DNA of 64,000 nt, taken from NCBI GenBank assembly GCA_948146395.1, contig OX411557.1:38953689-39017688 (forward strand). The letters are read 5' to 3'. Made by a program: the position numbers and the translations under genes. The notes beneath the pieces were generated by a model. It did not search any database. It saw only the letters and a program-made list of their open reading frames with translations, and was not told where the DNA came from. This document shows positions 25,095 through 37,884 of this stretch, one piece after another. How positions within the stretch are numbered: the stretch's first letter is position 1; each line of letters begins with the position of its first letter. Origin of the DNA: Fragum whitleyi. Its lineage: Eukaryota; Mollusca; Bivalvia; Cardiida; Cardiidae.

Positions 25095-25405
25095 TCGCCG
25101 AGTTTTTATATGTTTATAGATGACGAGTTTAATAAATTCGGTATTTTATGTGCACAATTTTGATATTATATTTATAATATGACCCGATTTTTTGCAAAAA
25201 AAGTAAAGAATCTTGAAATTCAACAAATCAATTTTCTGCGAAACTTTTAACGCCGTTTAAAAACTGACGTCACAATGTACAAATTATGACGTCATTTTCG
25301 CGATAACAAAATAACGTTCTTGTTCGTTCTTAAATCATTTGCATAGTGATGCAACTAGTGTAATAACACCCGTGTAATATCAAAAATATTCAACGGGATT
25401 ATTTC
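25095..25405 (-). repeat. Dispersed non-coding repeat, copy 2 (3' of SLC23 copy A)
   Basis: Carries TAACACCCGTGTAATATCAA, AATTATGACGTCATTTTCGC and TCTTGAAATTCAACAAATC, inverted relative to 15958-16245. It begins about 86 nt after the stop of copy A. A third fragment lies near 25530-25610. Confidence 0.6.
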
Positions 25406-25627
25406 ACTCCGGCGACGTCGGTCATATTATAAATGTAATTAAATGATGGTTGTATCATAAACTTTCATTATTGGCGAGAGTGAAATAAAGTATCTGAACG
25501 TACTCTTTCAATGATATTACCTTCTTCGTGATAGTTAAATAGCCTCGTTGAATATTTTTCATAATGCACACTCGTTATAATACTAGCGAGTTTACTCTAT
25601 TTATAGACTTACGCGTTAAGACACGAT

Positions 25628-27270
25628 ATTTTTAAACAAGGTATATGTGGAAAAGTTCTCAGAATCATTAAAGACATGTATGAAGTTATGAAGTCGTGTA
25701 TAAGACATTGTAACTCCTTTTCGGATTTTTTCAGGTACTCAGTAGGCCTGAGACAAGGGGAGATAATTTCTCCGATACTTGTATCCCTTTTTCTAGAAGA
25801 CATAGAAGTATACTTACAAAGTAATCTTGACACGGGTCTTGCTATTGACGATATTTTACTTATTTTGTTGTTATTCGCAGACGATATGGTATTATTTGGT
25901 AAATGTCCATAGGATTTACAAAAAAACCTTAACCTTTTGCACGAGTACTGTTTGACATGGGGTCTTGAAGTCAACGAGTCAAAAACAAAGGTCATGGTCT
26001 TTAGAAAAAGGGGAGGCTTGAAAGCAAACGAAATTTGGACATATAATGGCAAATCCCTTGAAGTTGTTGAAAATTTTAATTACCTTGGAACTGTGTTCAG
26101 TAGCAACGGCAAATTTAATGCTAACTACGAATTTCTTACAGGTAAAGCATTAAAAGTGATGTTTGTTCTTTTATTAAATTGTAAGAATTTACCATTGAAT
26201 CCAAAACACTATGTCAACTGTTTGATGCTTTTGTAGGCTCAATTCTAAGTTATTCATGTGAGATTTTTGGTTTAAAAGGGGCTAAAGAAATAGAGCGAAC
26301 ACACTTAAAGTTTTGCAAACGTATTTTAAAGGTCCCATTGAATACAAGTACCCAGGGTGTCTACGGTGAACTAGCTCGTAATCCATTATATATCTCTCAG
26401 TATTGCAGAATTATAAAATATTGGTGCAAAATAACACAGACAGATAATATTATTTTGAACAAACTGTATAATTTAGGATTGAGGGAAAGTGATCGTGGGA
26501 AAAATAATTGGGTTTCAAAAGTCAAAAGTCTGTTGGACTCTTACGGTTTTTCAGATGTTTTTTATAACATAAATCAATTGTCCTCGAAGTCTTTTATTTG
26601 TATGTTTAAACAACGCGTTATAGACTGTCATGTGCAAGAATGGTTTGGATTATTGGATAAAAATGAAGTCCTTGGTGAATATAAGCATTTTAAGACATCC
26701 TTTATTTATGAACCCTATTTAGATTTGGTTCCACATGATTTGAGATTTTACATAACGAGAATACTATTATCTGCTCATTGTCTAAGAATTCAATCCGGTC
26801 GTTATGGTCAAAATAGAATTCCTAGAAATGAGAGATTCTGCGTGTTTTGTGATTTAAGCGAAATAGAAGATATGTATCATTTTATATGTATATGTCCTCT
26901 TTATAAAGACCTAAGAGCTAAATTTTTGGAAAAGAGTCTTTACGTAAAGCCATCATTGTTTAAGTTGTGTCAATTTCTTCAATCAACGTGCAAAAAATCA
27001 TTGTGTAATTTGTGCCTTTTATTAAAGGAGTCATTTCTTCTACAATGTAATAAAGAAAACCAAATACAACCAACATAAGTAAATTAGTGAAATTTCAATG
27101 AAATTTTACTCATTCTCTAATTAATATGCATTGTTAAGTGACTAAATTGTATTGAAACGCTATTGATTCATATGTTTGACTATTTGTTATATTGTATGTG
27201 TTTTTGACGATGTACCTTGTGTATAAGTCGTAAATAAACTTCTGTTCTGTTCTGTTCTGTTCTGTTCTTT
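25628..27270 (+). mobile_element. 5'-truncated, inactivated non-LTR retrotransposon (LINE)
   Basis: A 3' fragment of a LINE reverse-transcriptase ORF. It opens with FKQGICGKVLRIIKDMY and YSVGLRQGEIISP (an RT motif), then the catalytic box FADDMVLF near 25878-25900, then NESKTKVMVF and NFNYLGTVFSSNGKF (thumb). A C-terminal Cys/His cluster follows (CVFC...YHFIC at about 26841-26895). Broken by an in-frame TAG at 25910-25912 and a frameshift near 26218, so not active. A polyadenylation-like AATAAA and a (TTCTG)n tail end it at 27239-27270. The 5' end is truncated; the exact left edge is uncertain. Confidence 0.85.
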
Positions 27271-27690
27271 GTAAATGTGATTACGGAATTGTTCATTGTA
27301 CAGTAATTTTCAAGCGGAAACACTTAATGCAAGACTTTCAAGTTTTCGTTTGTTTGATATTTGTTTAATAAGTATACCTTAGAATTGAAAGATCGATTAT
27401 GTATTAGTACAATTCTAATTTATTGAACATCAAAATCCGTTTAAAATTCTTCAAAGCCCCACTTAAATAAATTATGTTTAAATAAAACGCTGTAACAATT
27501 ACGGATAATCGAAACTGAGGTGAAGATAAGGTTACATATAATCGTAATTGGAAAAGTTACACCATTGTGTATTTGCTGGAGAAATTCAAAGAAAAAAAAA
27601 AAAGAACATAAATATGTTAATTTCTTCGCAAAAAAGGAGAGATTTTATAATAGAATGACAACATAGTCAACGTTAAACGAAATTATTTAA

Positions 27691-28031
27691 TACAGTAAAA
27701 CTTGTATTAAGCGCCCAGGAATGGCACCACCAAAAAGTGGTCGTTCAAGAATATGGTCGCTTAATACACTTTTTGTTAACAATAAAGAAACATTATTTTG
27801 ATCGAATATTATATCGAAATTCTCAATTATCCTGTGCTGTAAACACTCAACAGAATCGTCTTATTGAGACAATTCTAGTGAGTTTTCACAGCATAGAATT
27901 CATTAATATTTTTTTTTTATATACCAGTGATGTCTATTTTTTTCAGAAATTTCTATTTTAAGAAGGGGATTTTGTAAATGGTCAAAATGGTCGCTTAATA
28001 GACGTGGTCGCTTGAACAAGATTGACTGTAC
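27691..28031. mobile_element. MITE-like TIR element, TACAGT/AAGCGACC family, copy 1
   Basis: Ends TACAGTAAAACTTGTATTAA and, inverted, TACAGTCAATCTTGTTCAAG, followed inward by repeated GGTCGCTTAAT. No coding capacity. Confidence 0.6.
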
Positions 28032-28649
28032 TCGAAAGCGACAAAGCCTTTATATGAGTGATTCAATGTTGTCATATGAAAATGTATCCTCCTTGGTAGT
28101 GAGTTATTTTTATAGATGTTACCAGTCACGCGAAAAGGCGCAGGCTGACAAGGGTCGAAACTTTACGCACTTTTCCAATTTTCTGAATCAAGAATAATCG
28201 ATCTACATTCCAGTGAAAGAATTTTTGAAATGCGATCTCTGGTTGGCATGTAGTAGAACCTATCTCTTTTTGAGATGTTTATTTTATGGAGTTCCCAGAT
28301 GGTCCCTTATATACGTATATTTCTATGTTTAATTTTCCATTTAGAAATGTTACAAGAAATGACACATAATAAAGTAATTGGAAATCGAAAGATGTTCTAA
28401 TCGTTATCCAAATTTTCTAAAAACACAACAGAGCATTGTTATGAAGATAAAAGTTGTAATCGCTATTCTGACTGTGTAATATATATGTTTTAATTTTTCT
28501 GCCATAAATCCCTAAGGTATCTGGCCTGTCATACTTAACAAACTTTATAAATTTTGCAAACTTTGTTGCGAATATGAAAATCCATCTGCTTTGGTATTTC
28601 CTCGAGTGCTTAGACTGTTTTTGATTTTATATATGATTGTACAGATAAC

Positions 28650-29014
28650 AACGTCGTGAAATTGAAAACGTGAATGATTTAGGAATGGAATTGATTGAGT
28701 GCGTTGAGTGAGTTTTGGGTGGAATTAAATGGAGGTAATCGAAAATCGCTAGTTTTGTTAATCCTGAACGAAATATATGCCCCCTTTAATAAGATCTGCA
28801 AACAAGTTCTATAAATATCTTCCTATCACTTCAAGTGAAATCACGAATTTTCTCTAGCGAAAATTATTTTGAATGCAGTCGTTGATCTTATCATTTTAGT
28901 GATTATGGAGCGTTTTTCTGAATAATTTGAGAGAGTGTTCGGAATGAATTAATGGAGCCCTGAGTGAGCGATTTAGAATGGTTTTGATTGATATGAATTT
29001 CAATTTCATGATAT
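28650..29014. repeat. MITE-like family 'CGTGAAATTGA', copy 4
   Basis: Ends AACGTCGTGAAATTGAAAAC and TTCAATTTCATGAT. Centre GGAGGTAATCGAAAATCGCT, AGTTTTGTTAATCCTGAAC. Inner word GAGTGAGCGATTTAGAATGG. Confidence 0.65.
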
Positions 29015-30698
29015 AACTAACTGTATATGTCATATTTGTTGGCTTACGCCGACACCCACTTCCATTTTGTGACAAGTTTTTTTTTGTCGATAATCAGTAC
29101 TGACTGCGTCGGTAAGTTAAGTATAATAAAAGAAAGGTGTTTGGTTCATACCAGAGGGATAATTTGCCTTTAATGATTTTTACTAAGGGATCAACTTAAC
29201 TTATGGCATATCTAAGCCTTTCCGTCCTGCAAGTCTGTTGAAAAAGAAAGGTTGATATGGCCATATCGAGTTGTCGCATACTTTCTCCAACTGATCTTCG
29301 CAAGCCAATGGATATAACTCCACATTGTTCATCAAAAAAGTCCCTGCAAAGTATGTATAACCCGAATGAACATTAAAATGTTAAAGGTTTCAAATCAGCA
29401 CAGACAGAGAAAAAGCAATATTTCAAACAAGGTATGAGATGCAAGTAACTAAGAACTACAAAAAATCTTTACCACAGGATATTATGGCAATATTTCATCT
29501 CAACATGTTTTGTTCAGCTCACATCGTACAGGTTTCAGGTGCTACGAATTTAGGTACGGCTATCTGTTATGGATAGTAACGGGTTATTGCGGGGAGGCCA
29601 GTTCTTCATAATGTGGTAGGGGGAGCGTGGGTAATCTTCACAATTTAGTGTTCTTTCTAAACACCGCCTCAAACAAAGAAAATTACATGTGAGTGACAAA
29701 TTCAACAAATTCTAAGAAAACCCACCCACCCTGCCCAACTCCAGTTTTTTTCATTTTGTTCAAAGATTCTGCCTTAGATATATTGTTTCAGATCACCATG
29801 GAAGTGTTTGGCTCCAGCACATTGGCTCATTATCCTGCAACCAACACCACATCTTCGTAGCTCCGTATTCATCGTTGGATCAAGAGTGTTTTGAGTTGTC
29901 GCGTGTGTTTTTAGTTTTTCTTTAAGTTGAAAGTCAATCTGTGTCATAATGTTCATGTGCTTCAGTGCAGGAATTCTATTTCCGGTGTAGACAGTTTTAC
30001 ATCTACATATGTAGAAACAAGCTTAACATATAAAAAATAATCATAATAAAATACAAAGGGGGGGGGGGGGCTGTATTTTCAACATTTTGGTTTCTTGTCT
30101 TGAAATTTAATCTCAGCTGACATTGAAATGGAAATTGTGTTCTTGCACCGTGGTAGTATGTTCATTTCTTTGAAGTTTGTGTGATTTCAGTTCATTAAAT
30201 CTTAATCGGGCGCGGCTTTAAACTGCGGCCAGCTTTTAACAGATTTCCTGTTCTCTACTTGAGGATTGATTTATAGTGAAATTCAGCTAAGGTGCCTCTT
30301 GAATCCCACAGGCAACCTTATTGGTTGATTGTATGATATGTTTGATATGTTTGATTTGTTGCCCAATTGGAGCTTTGGGGCTAGCCAGTGACTTGGTTTT
30401 GGGCAGCCCATTGTGACATTGACATTATGACATTTTATTGCTCTTTAATTATTGCTAATTTTTGTATTGTGTATTATTTTATAAAGCCGCAGCCATATAA
30501 GGGCAAAACATTAAATATCATAAATTTAAAAACTATCTTCTTTTGTTTTGCCTACTCCGCAATAATCAATAATTACTGGTATTATTTATCTAAAATGACC
30601 TGGCACTCATTAACTTCCGTCAGTGCTCGAGTATTCCCGCAGCGTAACCTAATTCAATTTCACCGTTTTACTTATATTATTTCACGTCTTCCTTAAAA

Positions 30699-30773
30699 TG
30701 TCGAGGTAGTACAGTGATTACAGACGCCTTCTCGTACACCGATAAGTTGTTTGATCGAGTTCAATTCCCGACA
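30699..30773 (+). repeat. tRNA-like sequence, probably a SINE head or tRNA pseudogene
   Basis: 75 nt with pairable ends (TGTCGAG with CCCGACA, one mismatch), a box A-like TAGTACAGTGATTA and box B GAGTTCAATTCCC. The T arm has one mismatch and the anticodon arm does not fold cleanly. Not called as a functional tRNA. Confidence 0.35.
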
Positions 30774-32635
30774 GAGTCACATATTTTAATTATTGTGATT
30801 ATCATTAAAACATACTTTCTTTTAATTACGTTTCTTATTATTATCTTTTAATTAGTATATTTGGTCAGTTACGATTAATATTTTTTATTCTTACATCATT
30901 CATTTTTTGTTGTTTGCAGTAACCAAGATTATTGTATCCTGATCGAGAGCAAGATTTGTTTCATATCTCAATGAAAAAAAAAAAACATTATAAGTTGTAA
31001 GTAAGTTTGTATCAAATAGTAGTCCTAATAAAGATCTCATTTGTTTCGTGATATTGAACAATAAGGTATGACGAGAACAGTTTTTGACGTTAATAACCTA
31101 ATCACACTTAAACAGGAATTCAAATAACGTGTGCAAATCTTGTATAGCTTTTTAATTTTATACCTTCATAAATTAAAAAAAAAGTTCCTCTTCATCTCTT
31201 AAATATAGACACATTTCAAAATTTATCATTGTTTTCAGTAATTTGATAATAATATTATATCTAGTGTATAAATATAATAATATTATTTAAAGTTTTTGTC
31301 TCAAGAAGAATACTTTTTTATTCTTTTATTCGTTCAGTAATTAACAATGATTAAAAGACAGGTCTGTCGGAAAGACCGTGTCGAATACCAATAGTCTTAT
31401 GCAACACGGTTCAAAATATCAAAGTATCAAAATAGGTACTTAAAAAAAGTGTTACCCAAACAAGAAATGGAAATATTTCTGGTCATGATCCGGCTCAGTG
31501 ACGTCATTTGATCAACGTTAAACGGAATATAGAAAATCGTAAAGCGTTTGGAAGCCGATTTGCGACATGCAGATGATCGAAAATCGACGAATGCGGCGAA
31601 CGACAGCAAACAATGAGTTGATTTTTTGTTTTTTCTTTCGAATGTTTATCTCGTAAAGAGCATATTTATATAAGCAACAGAATTTCAGTACTTCCATTAT
31701 AAACAATGCCGCCAAATTTCAACGGATTTCGACATGCATGACGGGAAAATTCTTCCGGTTTGTAATAACTTACTTGTCGTGGAAACTACACAGCCAATCA
31801 GATTGCCGAAAAATTTGTACACTGCCCGTTGTCTCTCACAGACATCGGGGTACCAGTTCACGTGTGTTCAACACAGTGCTTTCATATCACTACGCTGTAC
31901 TAAAATCAAAGGACTGATAGTACTGAAAGCGAGGGAACTGAATAGACGAAACAACACACGAGGTCAATTTTCTGGAATATAAACTTGATTATTCACCTTG
32001 TCCTTATCATGTATACCAGATAGTTTCTTAATTATCACTGCCAAAATTACTGCTGTGTTAAAGATACATAGCCTTTATATTTGATCTTGACGGATGACAT
32101 TGCTAATAGGGAAAAGGAGTTTAAAGCGTACCAGGCGTAGTAATCTTCACTTTGGGAATAAGTTGTTTTTGGCGGACTCAGCGCTATAAAGTGAGCACAC
32201 AGTCGACATTTTTCCTCTGAAATGTGGCTAGCGATCCCTATCGGTAAATGGGACCCTTTATTCCCCTCGCCTAAAAAGCCTTGTTCAAAAGATTAAAAAA
32301 TTGGAGTACATGCCTTCAAATGTCACCTGCCTCTTTATAATTCAGGCTTTTGATTATCTCTGGTTATAGATGTATTTTCATTGAAATGTTTAACAGAGCA
32401 CGAGGCGCTACTTTCTTACCCAATCCTATTTGGAACAGGTTTTATAGCCCCGTTATCAACAGGGTTCACTAGTCGGTGCAATGGACCAATTCCCTTATAA
32501 AACCAATAGTATATAGCTTCTGTGGTTGTACAGGAATGAAACTAATCCTTATTTTTCTAATCGGATGTGGCCTGTATTGTATGTCAATGTCTGATGTAAT
32601 AAATTGAGCGAAAATTTTTGCCGTCCACAAATCTG

Positions 32636-32714
32636 ATGAAAAACATGTTTCCGTTGCTGTCGGGCTTGTTTAGAGCTCTTATAATTTTATCTGCAGCACT
32701 GAGCCTTATTTTAG
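32636..32714 (+). CDS. Possible first coding exon with signal peptide (weak)
   Basis: ATG at 32636 opens 26 codons plus one base, MKNMFPLLSGLFRALIILS then AALSLILG, and ends at a consensus donor GTAAGT (32715). The basic start and hydrophobic core look like a signal peptide or anchor. No second exon was recognised downstream and there is no homology call, so this may be chance. Confidence 0.2.
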
Positions 32715-33849
32715 GTAAGTAATGATATATAACTACAGTAAAAACTGTGTGAGCGGTCACATGAAAATAGCGGCCAGACTGCCGTATGCGGTCAGCTCAG
32801 GTCCGCCCACGTAAATTTGTTCTTTTAAGTTACTGAAAATAGCGGCATTGTGTCGTATGCAGCCGGTGGACACCTTTCATTGTCTCCTTATTTTTTTTTC
32901 CTTAAGCGGTCGCAACATATCAAATAATGACAGGTGACTCGCTGATTATCGAAAAATAGATAACCTTTCCGAATTATCTTATGCATTTACTATGACGCTT
33001 ACCTCATTAACACGTCTACTTATTTTCTGGCGGGCCGGAAAAATTATTTGAAAGCAGGAGCAGATTTATCCACCTATTAAACCTTAGAATTGCAATCTAT
33101 CTGAACTACCGCAAGATATTTTTGAAGGATTGATCTTGTAGCGGATTTCACTTCGTCATCTTTAGAAGTTTTTTTTTTATTCTTAATCAGAATAAAGCGA
33201 TTTCTATCTCTTTTTTGTACCGGGTTTCTGTTGTTGTAGAAGCTCTCATTTATTGTCATTGACTATTAAAATGTTTATTATCTAATCAGTAGAAAAGTAA
33301 TCAAATATGTAGTGTATCTAAGTACAACCGTTACTCTATCTACATTGAGTACAATGCAGCATATACAATCTTTTTGGTTTGTGTAGTGTACCTCGACTGT
33401 TATGAAAACTGATCTTAGCACTTAAGAGATGAAGATAGTATTTTACTATTTTTATGAAATTGAAAAATAACCTTACAGAGCGGTATTGTGCTTTTTGTGT
33501 TTTATATGTCCATCTTATGGAAAATGATTTAATTGTATATTGTTATTTATTGTCTTAGAGCAAAAATGTAATGATTTTTCCAAAAAAGATTTCTTTTGGG
33601 TCTATTTCACGCGCAAGCTTACATGTACAAAATTGTTGCGCAATAAAAAATGTACCTACGGAAGTATGAAATCAAATATCCTATGAATCAAATTGAACGA
33701 ATCCTGATGAGCCCAATAAATTCATAAAATTTAAGAAACAAATGTATACTGTTTAAAATCACTTATATACTTTCAAAAATGGGTGCCCGAAAAGTATTTA
33801 AACAGGGTGGATAAACTACCATTTGGAATAAAAAGAAAACCATTGTTAT

Positions 33850-34138
33850 GATTGTTTGATAGATTGAATGGAGTTTTACGCCGCTTGCAACATTTGTTTC
33901 AGTTATATCGCGGCGGCTGGAGCACCTAACAATGGATTCCTGGTATTTATCACACCAGTTCTGCCATCACATCCTTTCCTAGCCTCCAGTTGCTATCTCA
34001 CATAGGTCTACGGTCATCAACCCTTTGGTGAGAGACAAATAGTCGGGAAGAATGAGTGCCGCAGTCGGGGATCAACCTGGGACCTCTAGATTGACAGTCC
34101 GATGCGCTACCAACTGCGCCATGGCGGCGGCTGCCTTT
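33850..34138 (-). mobile_element. tRNA-derived SINE, minus strand, copy 1
   Basis: On the minus strand a tRNA-like head (box A TGGCGCAGTTGGTAGCGC, box B GGTTGATCCCC, one base off consensus) is followed by a body shared with 44278-44552. It ends GCGGCGTAAAACTCC plus a short A/T-rich tail. Confidence 0.75.
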
Positions 34139-34205
34139 GTTACGACATATTCATATCTGTCATTTGATCTAGCATTTTGTTGAAGATAAATCTTACCACT
34201 AGTTA

Positions 34206-34840
34206 TGCTGCGTTTCCACAATGTTCCCGGCGGCCTCAGCGGTCCCGTTTCTCCAAAACGTGGCACGCCGTTGAGCCTTGGTCATTTACTTTCTGTGCAA
34301 TATAAAAGTCGAGTATGGCGTTTACTGCCTGAGAACTCAAACTAGAATGAAGTTGATCTCCGAGTTTCATCTATTTTATATTTTTTTCAGCCCGCATACG
34401 TCGTGACGATCGAATCATAACTTAACATACCTTAGCAGGACGTACCAAACACCGTCACACACCGTGGTACGCCGTAAACCTTAACTTGCCGTGAAAAACA
34501 GGGTGAGACGTGAGACATCCGTGGCGAAAGACAATAAAACGTAAAGAAATCGTGGCTTGTCGGGCCGAAAACAAGCTTCCCATTGCACTACGGATCTCTT
34601 CCATGCTTCTCTACAGTATGTTACGTGTTGTCACGGTTTTTTAGCGTTCATCCCGTTTTGTCACGTTTCTCATTTCCGCCGAGATTGGCGTGGAAGATTT
34701 TTAGACAGTTTAAAATTTGCCCAGGCAGCCACGGCAGTCCCGTTCTGTAACGATTGCTCATCCCGTCGCCCTGTCCCGTTTTAACAACGTTTGTCTGAAG
34801 CGGGACCGCCGTGGTCACCGGAAATAGTGGAAACGTAGCA
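34206..34840. mobile_element. TIR element, TGCTGCGTTTCCAC ends
   Basis: Ends TGCTGCGTTTCCAC (34206-34219) and GTGGAAACGTAGCA (34827-34840), one mismatch. The interior is GC-richer than its surroundings, with many CGTGGCACGCCG-type words. No coding capacity; target duplication unclear. Confidence 0.5.
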
Positions 34841-35373
34841 ATATTAGGTATAATATGACTCAAATTAATTGAATTTGAAAAAGACACTGTTAAATTTATC
34901 ATCTAGAACAACATTTTTTCGATGAATTAAATAAGCTAATTTGTTATGAACTCTAAGAAAATACTAGAAAAGAATCTTCTCCTCCAAAACCACTAGACAG
35001 AACCAGATGACACTGGGCAGGAGTCTTCATTATTTAAAACTCTATAAACTCTAGTTATTAAATTTAAAAATAAAATGTTTTGCTGTGGATACCGCAAAGC
35101 TCATTAGAAAATAAATTTTAAGGGAAAAGAGATTTGAACATAAAAATCAGGCCGCCAAAGATTTAAATAAAAAAAACCAACAAACTAAGTCTTTATTTTC
35201 GCTGTTACTTTTTATTCCGTATTCAAGGAATTAAAATCAAATAAGATATTGGAAATATCCCTTTACTGAGCGATTTAGGACCATGATTGTCCTCTTGTTA
35301 CATCCACCATCTCTTCAATTGTACTGTTCTCAACAGGATTTATAAGAGACCGAACACTAATACAGTAAAAAAA

Positions 35374-35772
35374 ATCTTGAAATTGACACTCATTCCGATC
35401 AAATCATTCTTAATCATTCACTCAGCGATCCATTCATCCCATTCGATCAAAAACGCCCCGAAATCAGTAAACATTTAAAACTCTTTCAAGACTTTCAACA
35501 ATAAATTCCAACCTATCTATTTATTCTACGATTTTATTAGCTGTTGTGGATTTTAAAGTGTTTGATTGGTCCACGAAGACGTACAAACAGAAAGGTACGT
35601 TAAAAATACATTTAAAGGGAGGTAATTAATATCGCTTATTTTGTTCATCTTGAACGAAATTAGGAATATTGGATTACTTCCCTTTAATTTCGCTCAAAAC
35701 TCGCTTCACACATTCATTCAATTTCACTACGAAATCATTTTGGGGCATTCATCTTGTAAATTTCACGATGTT
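35374..35772. repeat. MITE-like family 'CGTGAAATTGA', copy 5
   Basis: Ends TCTTGAAATTGACACTCATT and AAATTTCACGATG. Centre GGGAGGTAATTAATATCGCT with its inverted partner ATATTGGATTACTTCCC. Confidence 0.7.
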
Positions 35773-35912
35773 CTTAACTGTAGTTATGACATTTATGAAA
35801 ATTCTTATAGTAATTTTCTTTGTGTGCATTTGCATCATAGTAACGATAGAAACTAAACTTTTTACGTGAATTCGATTTAAATGGTGACGACAACAAAGCC
35901 ATCCAGGATATC

Positions 35913-36190
35913 GGCCCGATTAGCTGAATTGGTAGAGCACAGGACCATTGAAGTTCGACCGCGTGGGATCGATTCCTGGGCTGGCACACTAACATACTAA
36001 TTGTCCTTCGGATAAGACGTTCAACCGAGGCCTCGTGAGACGGTGCTTTACACCGAGCACGTTAAAGAACCATGGCGGATCTCAGCATTAGTTTCGTCAT
36101 GTATCCTTGCACTATCCCCCGTAACAACTAACCGTCTTCTAGGGGCGTCGCTGATATGGGCATGTGCTACGGTAACGACGATAAATAAAC
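35913..36190 (+). mobile_element. tRNA-derived SINE, + strand
   Basis: Starts with a tRNA-like head: box A TAGCTGAATTGGTAGAGCA and box B GTGGGATCGATTCC. It continues with a conserved body containing GGATAAGACGTTCAACCGAG and GAGCACGTTAAAGAACC, then an A-rich tail with ATAAATAAAC. This layout matches Meta/RUDI-type bivalve SINEs as I recall them; the subfamily is not proven. Confidence 0.75.
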
Positions 36191-36279
36191 GGATATACAC
36201 ACACGCCATCCAGGAGTTTGAACGAAATATTGGTAGCAACAATATCCACACATAAGCTATATTTTTACATGTATCTTTT

Positions 36280-36610
36280 ATAGTTCGTCTGACTTCTATA
36301 AGGGCCAACATTTAGCCAAAATTCTCAACAATTTATTTTTGAAAAACGACTTTTAATTGTCATTTCAATTGTTCAATCTAATACCACAAAGAATTATGTT
36401 TTTCAGAGTTTTTGAATTTAAATAAAGTTTTTATTCGTCCGTTTACATGCTTTCTCTAATCCTATCATACCTTGTTGTTTCTATATCAAACAGAAGAGCG
36501 AATTGTATACAAAAATTCTTATTAGAATAGGGTTAAGCAAATGTGAATGAATTTTAGTTGCATAAAATCGAGTATTCCTATCAATTAAGTTTTGCATGTG
36601 TAATTTACTT
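36280..36610. repeat. Diverged relative of the 6243-7133 element (left part)
   Basis: TATAGTTCGTCTGACTTCTA, then sequence resembling 6268-6600 (GTTTTTCAGAGTTTTTGAAT; TTCGTCCGTTTACATG), ending near the shared AAAATCGAGTATT. No matching right arm seen. Confidence 0.5.
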
Positions 36611-37344
36611 GTCATCTCGTCTTTGTACAAAAACGACTTTTCAGACTAAGATGTGACTGCTTACCTGAAAAGACCACCTAAATTCATACCATTTTCCTTC
36701 TCATTGTTAACGGAGGGTGTAAAATTAGTTTGTCACTTCTCTTTCCCAATCTTTTTCGATGTATCTCTCTGCGCTTCCCATTATCTGTCCATGATTTATC
36801 TACATGCATTTTTCTAAAGCCATGTAGTTACAACCTTTTCAAGATTCAGTAGATGCTATAAACAACCTTTTGACCCTGTTATTATGTCAAAAAATTAGCC
36901 TAAGAAACCAACATACACGTGAAGTGTTTCTTATTCATTCTTTTTCTTTTCTTTTGTTTCTTTTTTTTTTTTTGGGGGGGGGGGGGGGTCACTTCAATTA
37001 AACGAGCCACAGAAATCCTGCCTCTAAATTAAACAGATAGTTACAATACAGAAGGTCTTACCTATTGCAATGTAGCCTAGTAAATGCCGATGCCACTGAT
37101 TATTTCCTTGTTCAAGTACAACATCCAAAATCAAAGTACTGAAAGTACTGATAAGTTGGAATGCGTTCAAGAGACGGTGACCTCAAGCTACTAACGAAGC
37201 TGACGCCTCCCGCCCACCACAGGTGATCACATAATACGTCTCGTCTTTTGACGGACGTATATAAATCAATGTATTTCAACAACGAGAGACGCTTAAACCT
37301 CTGAATCGCTATTCAGGCCTGAATCTGATGAAAGAAAAATGATA

Positions 37345-37884
37345 ACAAGAGGGCAAGAATGACCCTAAACCGCTCACCTGAATTCGATTGGTCCAATGGG
37401 TCTTATCCAAGAAACTTTCTGGCAAAGATTCATCCAAATTTGCATAGTTTTTGAAGAGAAGACATTATTCGAATTATAAGCAGTCATAATATGCCCTGCC
37501 AACCCATTCATTACAGAGGAGACTCAAAATTAGCCCTACCCTGCCACGCCCATATTTTTGGGCTAATGACAATTTTGCCAACAATATTTGAAGGGGGTCA
37601 TCAAAGGAACATTCTTGTAAAGTTTGATTGAAATCTGCTCAGTGGTTCAGGATGAGATGTCGTTCAAAGATTTTGGGCTCAAAATAAGCCCCGCCCTGCC
37701 ATACTTATTGGCCAATTAGAATATAGCGACAATTTTGAAGAGGGTCACATCCTGGCAAAATTTCACTGACTTGGCCCAGTGGTTTAGGAGAAGAAGAAGT
37801 CTTAAGAAAGTTGACGACGGAGAATGGAGTCAGGGTGATCCTAAAAGCTCCCCTTGAGCACGTTGTGCTCAGGTGAGCTAAAAA
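37345..37884 (+). mobile_element. Helentron/pearl-like element, copy 2
   Basis: Starts ACAAGAGGGCAAGAATGACC with CGCTCACCTGA and ends with hairpin GAGCACGTTGTGCTC, then AGGTGAGCTAAA. The start and end share TCACCTGA/TCAGGTGA as subterminal inverted repeats. The interior has two or three degenerate units around TTCAAAGATTTTGGGCTCAA and GCCCCGCCCTGCCA. Confidence 0.62.

Larger units (their letters stand above)
29020..33850. other. Intergenic, mostly featureless
   Basis: Apart from the tRNA-like sequence (30699-30773), the weak exon candidate (32636-32714) and a G run (30058-30069), nothing is recognised. A minus-strand open frame at 29774 to about 30010 reads CKTVYTGNRIPALKHMN... to HGDLKQYI and could be an exon of an unknown or domesticated-element gene; no family assigned. 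Confidence 0.5.

Noticed and set aside
25676..27078. The 246-codon frame at 26338 as a host gene
   Set aside because: It continues the LINE reverse-transcriptase frame upstream (frameshift near 26218) and ends before the LINE tail.
33850..34138. Functional tRNA genes at the SINE heads (also 35913, 44278)
   Set aside because: Each tRNA-like head is joined to a repeated body and tail, and box B is imperfect in one; these are SINEs.
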